In this document: positions 32,101 to 46,506 of the stretch, one piece after another
Numbering within the stretch: position 1 is the first letter of the stretch
Layout: each line of letters begins with the position of its first letter
Assembly (NCBI GenBank): GCA_963580285.1
Contig: OY757023.1
Span: forward strand, 92,281,108-92,345,107
Direction: 5' to 3'
Source of the DNA: Lucinisca nassula
Taxonomy: Eukaryota; Mollusca; Bivalvia; Lucinida; Lucinidae
DNA: 64,000 nucleotides
Translations under genes and position numbers: made by a program
Notes under the pieces: model-generated
Seen by the model: only the letters and a program-made list of their open reading frames with translations
Databases searched by the model: none
What the model was told of the DNA's origin: nothing

Positions 32101-35100
32101 TATTTACCTGTGCTTCATTAATAAAGAACAGCTGGTTTCCAATGTAAGATAAACCAGGTAATTTCCTCTCTTCACCATGGTCTGCAACCCACTTCTGGTA
32201 AGCCTTGAAGAGGTAAACAGAAATAATTCTGAACGATTGGGATTACAATCTACGTCGTACGTCGTATTACATTAGGAAAGCATCAGTAAAATAAATAAAG
32301 GTATCTTTTTAAGGATCTTGAATGCCATTTCAGACTATTTAGAGACTTTTTTGATACCAGAACATTCATTACGAAAACACGCCTATACAAATACATTGCA
32401 AATTTTTATCGCCGAAAAAGGTAAATTTTAAGAAGAAAAATGTGATATTTTTTTCATTTCTGCTCAAAATATAGATTGTCGGTACACGTTATAACCGACG
32501 AGGCGGTTCTAACGAGTACCCACAATCTATATTTTAGAGCAGAAAAAAAAATAAGGTTTACTCCTATAAACCCAAGTTTTACTATATAATAAATGGGGTT
32601 CGAGGGGTCAAAATTATATAGACGTGTTTTCGTGACGACATTCTATGCCAACATTATGGGTGCTTGTCAGATTCGCCTCCCCATGCTGTTATATCGAGTA
32701 TTCACAATTTGGTTTTAAAATATGAATTTTACACTTAAAAGTACTCTTTCCCCATACAAGGATTGACAAGGGTCTGACTAATGTATGTGATGAAAGAGGC
32801 CTTATATGAGCAAAATATTTATCTTAAATGCAGACAACCTTTCAGAGGGACTCGGGTCTTTGTGGAAAGACGGCGTTGAAAACCGTCTCACTTCCGAAAG
32901 TGGAGAAGAGCATTTCCACTGTGTTCTTTTTCCCCAAGTACGATTTGTGGGGAAGTAAAGATGGCCTGGCTTTAACAGGTTCTTTGTTATTTGCATGTCA
33001 TTTTACTGGTGCCACGGTCCTTACCTTCCCCGTTTACAGAAAAGGACCGAGGGTTTAGAATATTTTCCTAATCAATTTTCTTGAGCTTAAGCAGTGTCCG
33101 GTTAATTAGGATAAAATATCAACTAAAACGAAATTAAAACGGATTTAATACCAAGCGAGGTCCATTTGAGCATGATAACATAGTTTTCTCAGTGCTGGAA
33201 TGAAAATAAGCAGAAATTTGTGACCATTAAATCTATTATATAGATAGAAATCTACCCTGAAACTCTCTTTAATTCCACCATTATCAGCGATATTTTCACC
33301 GACTGTATTCGCACCATTAATCTGTAAAAAAGAAAGTCATTTATTCTTATAAAAACAGAACCAATATTCTAAAGCTAGCAAGGAAACGTTACTTAGGGAA
33401 AGACTTTTTCAAACAATAACCCTCTCACGTATCAAATGCAGAGAAAGGCATAGGATAGACAAAACTGTAAAATCACGTGCACAAACACATTACGTCAATT
33501 AAAATAATTAAATAAATCTGCATAGAACGACCGCCATCGGGCGGGATGCAAGCAAAAGACTCAGACGTATACAGAACGTCATAACTCGCCCGCAATTCTA
33601 ATGCAAATTCTTAGAGAATAAACATAACAAACTGACACGCATGGAGGGATCATGATGGAATAAGCCGGAAATGTATTTAGATGGAATGGGGAGTGTCTAT
33701 GATGAATGTGTCCTCGAGTTTACTTGTTTTTTTTTCTATTGTTTTTCTCCCGCGGTGTCCATAATTGTATTAAATGGCTTAATTCTTTTGAAAAGGGACC
33801 GTCCATTAAAGTATAGCATTTCCAACTTTTGGACTTATGTTGTTTGGTGCTGATGCTCTGTCTTTGGTCGTGCCGATCGGAGTCAAACTGTAGGTCTTCT
33901 TTTGCTCCAGCACTTCAGTGGTTTCTTGCTGTGGAGCCTCACCGTTGTTTCATCTCTGTGGCTGTTTGATTTTTGTGTTCATGGAGATGTTTCAATGATG
34001 AGGTAGGAGGCCTTCATGCGGACTGAACAAGTTGTTGGTCTAAATGGCGACAGATATAAGGGCGAGGATTGTAGCCACGTAAAAACGATTTAAGCCATCC
34101 CCACCCCCCCCCCCCCCCCCAACCTCGGTGAAGTCGTTTCACTGGCCGTTCCAAGGCGGTTCTTCTGTCGTGGGCTATTTCGTTACACTCTTTGAGTGTA
34201 TGTATATATTTTTGTTAAGGATAGCCATTTTGCCATTTTGTGGGAAAGTAACTCTCCTTTTCTCTTTCTGCTATTGATGTTTCCATTAGGGTAAACTTGT
34301 TTCATGTTTGTGCTTCTTTCCCTTTGATGTCTCTGATTGGAACTGTGGGTTAATTGTATCGATTCCTGATCATTGCCTTCACTCTTTTAAGAGGCAGGCT
34401 GGATTCCGTGGATTGTTGGATGTCTTTCAATAAGGAGGAGGCCCGGTTTGGGTTCGAATCTCATAAGTTGAAGTGCCTTATTTCATGTCTGTTTGAGAAT
34501 GCACGTCAAACATTGAATGGTAGAATTCACATATTATTAGTTCCAGAATATCTCTTGGCCTTCCCAAATGTGCCACAGTTCATCTAGCTATACGAAGGCA
34601 CCAAAAGCCGTTCTGGGATTGCTTTGAGTGTTACAATTGCGATATAACAAGGGTGAACTCCGCCGTTCTCGTGTCGGTCAAAAGTTGAGGGATAATTCCA
34701 CACACTTATATCGCGTCCGGATATAAGATATTTACGTTTAGACAGTTACAGCCTATAATAGTTTGTTAAAGAAAATATATTTCGATACTGGCAGACAAGT
34801 TCACTGAAAGATAGTAAACTATCTTTCAGTAACAGTTTGAATCACTAGTTCATCAGAAGTATAAATGTATAAAAGGTGTTTATTTCCTCATATTGGTAAT
34901 TCTCTACCACACTTACAAAACTGATGCTATTTAAATTCGTGACAGCTGGTCAGTCTTCAATGGTCGCTTTATGATTGGTTGCGACAGTGGTATGGTAACA
35001 GTGAGCTCGAACTATAAAATGTGATTATTTCTTCAACTTATAGTGTTTACATGAATAGATTTGCTGTTTTAATCAGTGGGATTTAATAATCTGCTTCATT

Positions 35101-38100
35101 TTGTACTATATATTTGGCCAGGCACGTTATAGTTTTAGGCAGAAATGAAAGACAATATTCCGATTTGATGCCATTGGAAGGCTGTCATCTTTGAAGTTTG
35201 CTTTTCCAGGGCATATATTTCTGCAACTATTTTTGTCAAGACAGCCTGAATTTAGTGCCCACCATATGCAAATCAAAAGCACAATTTTGCTTAACGTATC
35301 GTAAATGATAAATTATTGTTTGTTACATGACTTAATAGAAGTGAAGACAATGATCTGGATTCGATGCAATTACATCAAACCAACCATCCAAGACACAAAC
35401 GGGAAAGAAAAATACACACCAAATAACTTCACCATAATGAAAAGGTGACAAGCAGAAAGCCAAAAGAATAGTTACTTAATAAAAGGATATTAGCAATACA
35501 TACATGCAAAGACGATATACCAATAGTAAAACAAAACAGGAGAACCGGCTTGGAATGGTCAGTAAAATATAAGACTGGGTGGAGCGGGGGCTTAAATCGA
35601 TTTAACGTGGCCACAGTCCTCGTCCCAGGTTCTGTTGTGGCTGTGCAGCCTGCATTATTTCTAATTCATCATTGCTGCATATCCGAGAACATAAAATCAA
35701 AAGAAAACAGAGATGGAACGACGATGAATACACGACAGCATGAAATGCTGAAGTAAAAGAAACCCAACAGTTTGCCTACGATGGGCATAAACCGTTAACA
35801 GTTTCATACAAGCATTATATACAGCTGTGTGATCGTAATTCTTATATAAACTAAGTCAGCAAAAATTGGCATTGTTAGTATTTCAGGTTCGAATTCAATC
35901 AGCAGAGAGTTATTTTCTTTCGTTTGGAGTTTAACGGCGGAGTCAACACTAATTAGGTCATATCGATCCGGTCAGTTTATCTATCCACGCTTTACCTGGG
36001 CAGGCGTATAAATACGTAATCGGTTAACCAGAGAGTGCACCTTCTTTTACTGCCTTTCTTGAATCAGCGGAAAGGAGAGAATGACTGTAGAAAAGATTTA
36101 ACGATCAATCTCCACAAAGGACTGTTACCGACCCAGCAGGTATCGAACATGCGACTTCCTGATCACCAGTCAGACGGGCATCCGACTGAGCTACCGACGC
36201 GGGCAATAGGTTCATCAACTGGAGACAAGGTGTGTGCCCTTCAGACAACTTGAGGAGTATGTGGTTCGAACACGACGCAAGTGATTTATCCTATGCACAT
36301 CGGGGCTGCTATTATCACTATCGTGCAGTTTACTGGTCATGGTCTCAAACTCACGACTTTTCCATACGATGTTTATGAAACACTCTGAATAAATGTAGCC
36401 CTTTTTATGCCATGATGACTGACAATGTATATACAGTAACAAACCGTCATATTTCCTGTCCCTGGTACGACATAATTATTATACTGCTCGATTATACACT
36501 GGGCCTTCTCCTTGAATTTTCTGTCATCGGTAACTGACCACCAGGACTTCATATTTCCGTTTTTATCGAACTTACGACCTGTTGAGTGGTAATTAACATT
36601 AATATTATAACATAATTATCAAATTTAATGCGAAACTGAAATTTCAACATTCTTTGGAAAAAGCAAGAAAAAGTCTGAGGGCATCCGGTTAACAAGTCCG
36701 TGTAATGAAACTCCCTCTATACCCTCTATATAGAGAAAACTAGGGCTTAGAGGGGTATATATTATTTTCATTTTGTTTCTGCTCCATTTGATTATTTCTT
36801 TCTACTCGTTAAAACTGCCGAAATGAGGTGGTCTAACTAGTACCTTCAACACCTTTTTTTGGAGTAAAAGTAAGAAAAATACAATAATTATTTTCGTCAG
36901 AAAAATACTGTTTCGCACGGATAAGATATGTTGTCGTAATGAAACGCCACTTCAAGAAAGAAAATGGAACTGCAAGGAAGCAACTGCCTTGGGATGGTTC
37001 ACACGTTTATTAATACTTTGGCTAGCGTTATGATTTGCTGCCGACATTCCCAATTCGGCTTTTGGAGCTTGTTGCTGTGCTATTTGTGATTTTCCTGTTT
37101 TGTTTTCCTCATTGCTTAGTTACCATTACGATAACATACCCGTGCGACATTGCGCATTTTTCACATCTCCAAAATGGCTACTTTTCTGATGAAAATATGT
37201 GATATTTTTGTTATTTTGTTATTTTTACTTCAAACATAGGTTGTGGGTGCTCGTTAGAACCGCCTCATTGAGGCGGTCAATGAGGCGGTTCTAACGTGTA
37301 CCAACAACCTATGTTTATGAGCAGAAATATGGAAAATAATGTATACCCCATAAACCACAGTTTGCTCTATATAAAGTGGGGTGTAAGGGGTGTTCATTTC
37401 ACGGACGTTTTAGCGTGATGCTCTTTCGCATGGTGCAGCAGTCGTTGTTTGCGGTTTTAACCATTGCCTTCACTTCTATTTTCGTGAACATCCATTTCTA
37501 CATTTTTGCAAAGCAACTCTTTTCAGATTATGTGTAGATCTCAACACCTATCGTTGTGCCATGTTGCGGACCTAAAATCACTAGTGTTGTAGTTACATTC
37601 TCTTTTTGTAAGGTCCAACTATATATGTGATCAGAATTTTAAGTTTCATGAGGGGTATCGAAGCTGTCGTTATCGCTAATGAACACTGAAACTGACTTGT
37701 AGAATTTCATTGTGGAAGATTGAAAATATTTGAGGGTCAATGATGGGCCTAATTGGCCGAAACTAACTAGACTGGCCCAGAAAACATGCACACTCCATAT
37801 TTTACAGTTCTGTGGTGTATTCCTTGCTTCAAAAGGATAACCCTTTTAAAGAACATATTTATCGTCGCTACAGCTGGTGTCTGGGAATGTGTGACGGCTG
37901 TAAAAAAACCTCCCTGCCCTACATCATAGTGTAGTTTATATTTTCTTGTCCTTGGGATCGTTGATTCCGTTATGGAATTTTGAAAATATTTGAGGGTCAC
38001 TTATGGGGCCTAATTTGCCGAAACTAACTAGTCTGGCCCAAAACACATGTACAATCCATATTTTTCAGTTCTGTGGTATATCCCTTGCTTCCAAAGAATA

Positions 38101-41100
38101 ACCCTTTTATAGAACATATTTAAGCCTGGTCCACTGTGGGGGAATGTGGATGCTCTATTTTATAAGGAGCATATTATAGATTAATCGGCCTGGTAGTCCA
38201 TGTGCTTTTTCAAAGTTTATAGCCCTTATTTCCAGCGTTAACCTTCTTTGCTGTTAATGGGTGGTATTTGTGTATATCTTTAATTTCTCCTGAGTGTTGT
38301 CAATTTGACTATAGCTATTAACCTATATATGCCTAGCGGCCTATTTGTCGGACATTAGTGAAAGGTGTAGACCCAGATCAGATGCCATGGAACGCGGCGC
38401 TTGATCCAGGTCTTCATCGATGCTTATAGTACATGCAGTTTTGTAAAATTTACCGAAAACCAAACAAACCTTGCTCTCCTTTAAGTGGAAATGCACCACT
38501 CCAAACTTATTTAGGGGACAGATTCCATTGTCATATATGGGTTTAAACAAGTTGCTGAAAATCACCACGTTCACCGTGACGTCATTGGTCATTGTAAGTT
38601 ATTGGCAGAACAGCCTTAAAGTGCTGCTGAAATTTTATATCAGTCCTTTCATTCAAATGACATTCAGCCTGTCTTACTGATAAAAATGATGCAATTTTAA
38701 AAAATAACCAAAAAGATATAGTAAATAATGTTGAATGTATTTAAACGCAATAACTTTTCAAACAGTTCAGACATAGGACACGTGCGCTCAACAATCGACG
38801 AACAAGACTCGTAGTTTTAGGCGTACAGGGAAACCAACAGCTCAGATGTGAGGACAATCACGCAGACGTGAGTCAGCTCATGTCAATTACCATTGGTTGC
38901 TACATATTTGATACAGTCAACTTATTTCATCGTTCTCTTGATTAAGGAAAAACTGCTCTCAGTTCAAAATCATAACTTGCCCCTAAATTCATTATTTTTC
39001 AGATGTTCAAAGGCAGAACATGACATACCACTATCATCAAAACCATGAGTTATCTCGTGTCCAATAACATGCCCGATGCCACCATAATTGAGATACCTGG
39101 TTTAAAGAATAAAAAACAGTATAATAAAAACACAGTCAGATGCCACTGCATATAGTTAAATAACGTTTGTAACTGGTCGAGGGTTGCCTTATTTTTTTAA
39201 ATCTAAATGGGCACAAAAAGCAAAGACATCCTAACTAATCTTTTCGATTGATACCCACACTATATGTAATGTTGCCCCATATCTCTCGAAACTTAATTTT
39301 ATAAATGAAAGTAGAAGTAAAACAAAGATCAGGAATTGATACAATTAACTTACTCCACCCATAAAAGACACCAAAGGGAAAGAAATACAAACATTAAGCG
39401 ACCAGACCATAATGGAAACCTAAACAAAGGAAGGCAATAAGGACAGTTACTTTCCCACAAAATGGCCATATGGCCATCCAAAACCAAAAGACACAAGTGA
39501 TACACACAGTAAGTAACAAACAACAACATAAATAAATCGCCACAGAAGAGTCGCCTTGGAACGGTCAGTGGAAGATTTCCACCGGGGGGCTTAAATCGAT
39601 TTTACGTGGCCACAATCAACGCCCTTACTTCCGTCGCGATTTAGACAAATAATTTGTTCAGTCCGCATGAAGGCCTCCTAACTCATCAGTGTAACATCTC
39701 CGTGAACACAAAAATCAAAGAACCACAGAGGTGAGACAACGGTGAGGACTCGACAGCAAGAAACCACTGAAATGCTGGAGCAAAAGAAAACCAACAGTTA
39801 GACTCCGATGAGCCCGACCAGAGACAGAGCATCAGGCACCAACCGACATTATCACCTTCTTCTTTCTGACCTAAACTCAAAACATGGATGTAAATGTTCG
39901 TTCGGCCGCTTAAATGAGTCGAATGAGTGTCCATATAGTTTTTCGTGTGGTAAGATACATCTACTTGTTCAAATTCTACGTTTCTTTTGAATATGGGCCT
40001 AGAATTATAACATATACTTGATAATACTGTGGCACGAATAACTGGCATCTATATCTAAAATATTCAGTACTAAACATAGCCAGCCTGTAAACTTTCACAT
40101 TTTACTCAATGTTTCTTTTTTTTTATTTTATTTTTTTATTTTGTTTTATATAAATTTTGATGACTATTTGTTGAAAGGTAAAACAAAATGACTCAACAAG
40201 ATAAGTAAGAGATGTCTAAATGTTTAGTACTTAAGTACGAAGCTTTGCGGCCCTTTTGTCGGAAAGTGACTGTCCTTTTGGCTTTCCGATGTTGATGTTT
40301 CCATTAGGGTCTAGTTATTTCATGCCTGGGTTTCTTTTCCTTTTGTGTCACTGTTGGGAGCTGTGGGTTAATTGTATCTATTCCTGAACATTGCCATTAA
40401 TTATGTTATACACTTTTAATATCTATTACATACATTCAAATCGCTTGAAGCAGTGGCGTGGTACCAATTAAATCATTGATTTAAGCACTGTATCTGAACG
40501 TCCAAGATTAAATACATGCACAAAGAGATCAGTTTGAATTTTACTTACGATGGTTGATCTTTAGAATAAAATGGAATTTGGAGAATCGCTGCAGGAAAAG
40601 CTGAAAACAGAAGGATATAATATCTCAACCCATGACTTTTGACAAGATCTTTATTTCTACAAATGAAATCTGCTTCTTTGCTCTAAGGTAGAACGTTCTG
40701 TCTGAAATACGAATTAGAAAAATAATTGTTGAATGTGCATTAAAAAGAGTTTTGCATATACGTCGCGTCTGAGAATGTAATAACGCAAGGTAATAAATTC
40801 GATAATCCACTAGTGGATTAAATATGCAAATTAGTTAGATACGCCCCCTAACCTTACATATATGGCGTCCTTAACATCATCGCGTTTACTAATGGCGGAA
40901 TATTGACAATTTTGTTAAACAGTCGTGAATAAAATGGATTTACAATGTCATATGATAAATAGAATCTTGCATTCAGGCTCATGTATTATTGAATTTATTC
41001 ATGAACACTCGTGTAAGATCCTCCTAAACTACTGATTCGACATCACAAAATGACCGGAGTCATATACAACAGTACAAGTTTTATAAACAGTGACAATATT

Positions 41101-44100
41101 ATTGCACAGACGATATATAACGGCTGAAATCTAACTAGACAAAATCTTGATTACAACATATTAAAACTGTTCAAAAAGTAAAAAAAAAATAAAATAAGAA
41201 ATGCCTGCAAAGCAAATGGATATCTGTAACAACCAATTACAGCTTAACATCACGAAAACACGCCTATGTAATTTTGACCCCTTGAACCCCACCCCACTTT
41301 GATATTGTACAACTAGGGTTTACAGGGATATACCTTATTTTTCTTATTTCTGCTGCAAAACATAGATTGTAGGTACTCGTTAGAACCGATGAGGTGGTTT
41401 TAAAAAGTATCACAATCTATATTTTGAGCACAAATCAGAAGAAATCACAATTTTTTATCTAAATATTTCGAGTTTTTTTCCGCGGTTAGGTTTAAAATGT
41501 ATTTGTATAAGCGTGTTTTCGTAATGACATGTTATAAAAAAGGCGATGGTGTATACGACAGTGCTGTTAAACTGATCAATACTACAAATCTGGTCAAGTC
41601 ATAATAGGTCAACTGGGCTACCTTCAAAAGGAGACAAAAATATCAATACCCAACATTCATTTCCGGTGGTATAGGTTTAAACGGTTGCTGAAAGATTATT
41701 TAAAAAATCAACAGACACCTATATTGCCTGGAAAAATCAAAGCACTGAGAGTACTGGTGGGTCGATTGTCTTTAGGTGTAGGTTGGGAAAATAGTCCTGA
41801 ACTGAGAATCGAACTGTTCCGTTTAACCCTTAAATTCCAGTATTTTAAGCAAGCACAGTATCCCTGATCAGATAGTTATGTTTGCCAAAGCCCAAGTGCA
41901 TGAGCACAGTCCGGAAGTTTTTTTTACGCAGCGCTCTGACGTCTTAGGGAGACGACTATCGACGCTATAAACTAGATTATGTTCAGGGTCGTTGGCAGTC
42001 AGATTGTCAGTTCGTGATAGTCACGCTTATTATAACAAACTGTGAGTACTTTTTAAAACGCTTCATTATAAGAAAAGTATTTAGTACATTTTTTAGCTTA
42101 AGAAAAAATATGGTAGCATTTTCCGTCACAGTTTTCAAAATTATTTACTTGTCACTTGTTAATGTGTTTAATTATTGCCTTTCTGTATACAGGTATATTC
42201 AACCAGCACAACAGATTCGTCTTGCTGGATTTACGAGCATTGATAATGATTAACCTCATATGCAACACAACCTATGCTAGAAAAGTTATTACATTTATAG
42301 CATTTTATCCAGCTGCAAACAGTGTAGATCCATCGGTGGCTTCTGATCAGAACCTAAAATGTTTTTCATAGTTACAATCTCTTCTCCTCGCTCGGCCCCA
42401 CCACTGCATCCCAGCTCATGAATAACAGTGATCAGAAACAGGGCCCCTTCAGCGATATGTTAAAAAAGTTCATTCTACCTGTTGATGCAGGCCCGCACCT
42501 TTTTGTTTTAAAAAAATTCTCAATCTCGGGCAGCTTTTAACTCTCTGCAACATATCTGAAATTCGCACCTGTCCCCCTTTTTTCAGATTCTGCCTACGGC
42601 CTGAATCATGTTCAAACTTGTTGTATATATACGGCGAACAGTGCCGAACTTGATCAGAAGGAATGTACTGTCTATCCTATGTGGGTCTACGCTGTATGTC
42701 TAATAACAATACCACCTTTAAAAGTCTGGGCTATCATATTTGCTCTTAAACAAATTCAAGGTTTTGGCAGAAGAGCAAAATGCTTTTGTTTACTTTTTGT
42801 ACAATCGACTCTATCTAACAGTTTTATGAATGGAATGTTCCGAAAGTCGTCACGTGATAGCGCGGTCTAGATTCAGATATTGTAATTGTTTTCCTTTTAT
42901 TACGTGAGCAAGCTGGTAATCTTATACTGTTTCATTTAACCCTTAGATGCCACTATTTAATCAAGCAGTGTAGTCCCTGTGCAACCGGCTGGGAAGACTC
43001 CACATTCCGCGGCGTCTGAACTGGGTATTCGATGTTTGTCAAACCCAGCACACGATTCCTGTCCAGGCTCTATAAATAGCTCTGACCTGCATGTAACATC
43101 GATAGAAATAGCGAGAATTTTTCCGATAATAACCCTAATATTGGTTTTCCTAAATCAGTGACGGTCACGTGGACAACAACATTATTTCGGATTTTGTCAT
43201 TTAGTAAATAAGTTCAAGCCTAAGATCTGATATTATAAAGTTGTTACTGGTGAGCAAACGCTTTAAAAGGAACTCACAAACTAAGTCTGAATAATAACGA
43301 ACATTCTTAATCTACATCATGCAAATAAATTGAGGTATTTTTCACTGTTAACAATTTAGCGATACATACGAATCTGCCAAGTGATTGAATATATATGTAT
43401 CAAGTTATTTGGGAAATTCTGCGTCACACAACCACTATCTGTTTACTATCTGAAGTCTAAGTTCTATGATAAGCTTAAAATGAAATCCCACGCAACACAT
43501 AAAACCTTTACCTTTTAATTAACAGAAAGCTTATTTTAAAATAGTCGTCTATAGGAATATCAAAAAAGCAACACAATTCTGAGTATGATTAAGCTGAGAC
43601 AAGGAAATCACGTGATACAATTGGTGCGGTTTAGAAAAATATAAGATACTGTTGTCGGATGATAAGTAGACAGTGACATAAAAGAGTAAACCACCACAGG
43701 TAGGTTTGACAGGTTGCACCCTTATCATTATCATACCCATCATTGGCTGGCAAGACAGACTATACCGTTATAATTATCATTACCGAAGCGTCTTTACCTT
43801 TTGACAACAGTGGACCATGCTTAATAACAAAAACATTCGCTGACGTCACGTTCAACGTATCCTCTGACAACTGTACTTGTCGCATTTTAATTGCAACACA
43901 GACGCGGCTTAGGGTTCGAGAATATACTTTTTTTCTTTTGACTATAAGACACCGATTTTGATTAAGACATATCACAATAAATAGAACCATTAATGCCACA
44001 AGATGATGTATATGAGCAAAAAGGTTTCGCCTATCTTGTGATGCAATTATTGAAATTGATCATTGATTTCCTTGTCAAATGTTGTTATCTCACTTATCTG

Positions 44101-46475
44101 GTTAGCTGAAGGATGGTAGTAAGCGTCTACTTGGGCAGGAGACATTATCCATCTGGCAATACATAGTTTGGGAATTACAATCACTTTGCGGCAATTCTGA
44201 TGCATTGAAAGCACTGCAGACTTAGAGCTTTTGCACTAATGGGTTAGAAATTCTTCAAGCAGACGAAACAATTGTCCATACTACGACAGAATTAAGGGCG
44301 AAGATGGTGGCTATGAAGAATCGATTTAAGCCTCCAGCATATGCCTTTTACTGACCGTTCCAGGGCGGTACGTCTGTTGTGGTTTATTATTGTAATAGTT
44401 CCTCTTTGCATTATGTATTGCGGGTGTTTTTGTTTTATAGTAGTTTGGACATTATGTGAGAAAGTAACTGTCCTTTGGTCTTTTCGGCATGTGATGATTT
44501 TATTATATTGAGGTTATGTTATGCCCGTGTTTCTTTCCCTTTGGTGTCTTGGATGCGAGGTGTTGGGTTATTTATCGATTCCTGATCATTGCATTTACTT
44601 CCATTTTAGACATGTTTCCTGAATGTCCACTACATAGTCTGCAAAATACAAAATTTCTTCCATTAACTGGAAAAGAGTGGCCACAGTTTAGAATCGTAAT
44701 ACCTTATTGGTCTGCAGTGCTTTCACACACACAGTTCTTACTTATCTGGTTTGCCGATGGGTGATAGTAGGCATTAACTTGTGCGGGTGACATTCTCCAT
44801 CTATTTGTCATCGAAAAATGTAAAACAAGTTTGAAAGGAACCAAAACTTTGAAGTTTCATTCGGCTTAGCTAATTCTCATTGCTTGCCATTGTATGTCAG
44901 CATTCCTATTTTTGATCTCTCTCCCTCTGATGATGGTAGCGTAACCGACATTCGCAAGCTGTGACAGCTGGTTGCGAGGTTTCTACATTTTTGTAATGAT
45001 TTCTGTTTCAGTTCACGGTCTGTTATTCGTGCAGGTACATCATATGATTGCTGTCAGATGCACATTTCGAAGGTTCAGGTTTGTCGCCTTCCTCAACTTC
45101 GGATCAGTTGTCGTTTATGGATAACATTTTGATCAAACGAGGAAGATATTTTTTCAGGAAGTGCCACAATCAAACAAGCCACCAAAATGTAAGGACAAAG
45201 AGACTTAGAAGGCCTTCATGCGGCCTGAACAAATGACAAATCTTGGCTTGACAGAATATGGGTGCTGATTGTGGCCACGTAAAATCGATTTGGTTTATCT
45301 GAATTAAGAGATTTCGTCCCCTGCAACACTATGTAGGTGGTTATTGGAGACGTTGCTTACAATTTTGAGGAACTTTAAACCGACATTGAGATGAAATGAC
45401 ACCCCAATAACAGTACTTGTGTGGTTAGTGTGACTTAGTTTTTGTCGAAAAATTGAAAAATTGTAAACAGTCCACCTGATTAGAGCAACAAGTATACCAT
45501 TCAGGAGGCTGAGTCCTTAACGAGCTTGTCCTCCCCAACTTTCTCGCTGGATGTATTCATCAAAAATCAAAGATTAAAAAGTATCGCCGAAAAACTTGGC
45601 AAAAAAGATAAAAAATTTACTTTAGTTATTTCATGTTTGTGTTTCTTTCCCTTTTCGTGTCTGTGATGGCAGGCGTTGGGTAGATGTATCGATTCCTGAT
45701 TATTGCCTTCACTTCTATTTTGCAGACTAACATAAAAATACAAAACATTTCTACCAGTGACAATATAAAGCCAACCTGCTCTGAAACATATAAAAGTTAT
45801 CAAAGCCACATATAAATATGTTCTATAAAAGGGTTATCCTTTGGAAGCAAGGAATACACCACAGAAGTGAAAAATATGGAGTGTACATGTTTTCTGGGCC
45901 AGACTAGCTAGTTTCGGCCAATTAGGCCTCATCAGTGACCCTCAGATATTTTCAAAATTTCATAATGGAATGAATGATCCCAAAGGACAGGAAAATATAA
46001 TCTACACTATGATGTAGGGCAGGGAGACGTTTTACCGCCGCCACACATTCCCACACACCAGCTGTAGTGAAGTTAAATATGTTCTATAAAAGGGTTATCC
46101 TTTGGAAGCAAGGAATACACCACAGAAGTGAAAAATATGGAGTGCACATGTTTCTTGGGCCAGACTAGCTAGTTTCGGCCAATTAGGTCTCATCAGTGAC
46201 CCTCAGATATTTTCAAAATTCCACAATGGAATCAATGATCCCAAAGGACAAGAAAATATAATCTACACTATGATGTAGGGCAGGGAGACGTTTTACGGCC
46301 GCAACACATTCCCACACCGATTTCTCAAGAATAATTTTATACTGCACCAACATCGCATTTCCAACATATATTTATTCATACATATATGTGAGTCAGCATG
46401 AATACAATGTCCTGACAAAATGATGCAACAAACAAACAACAACAACAAAACAACACAAATAAACAACAACATCAA

Positions 46476-46506
<31 letters not shown>

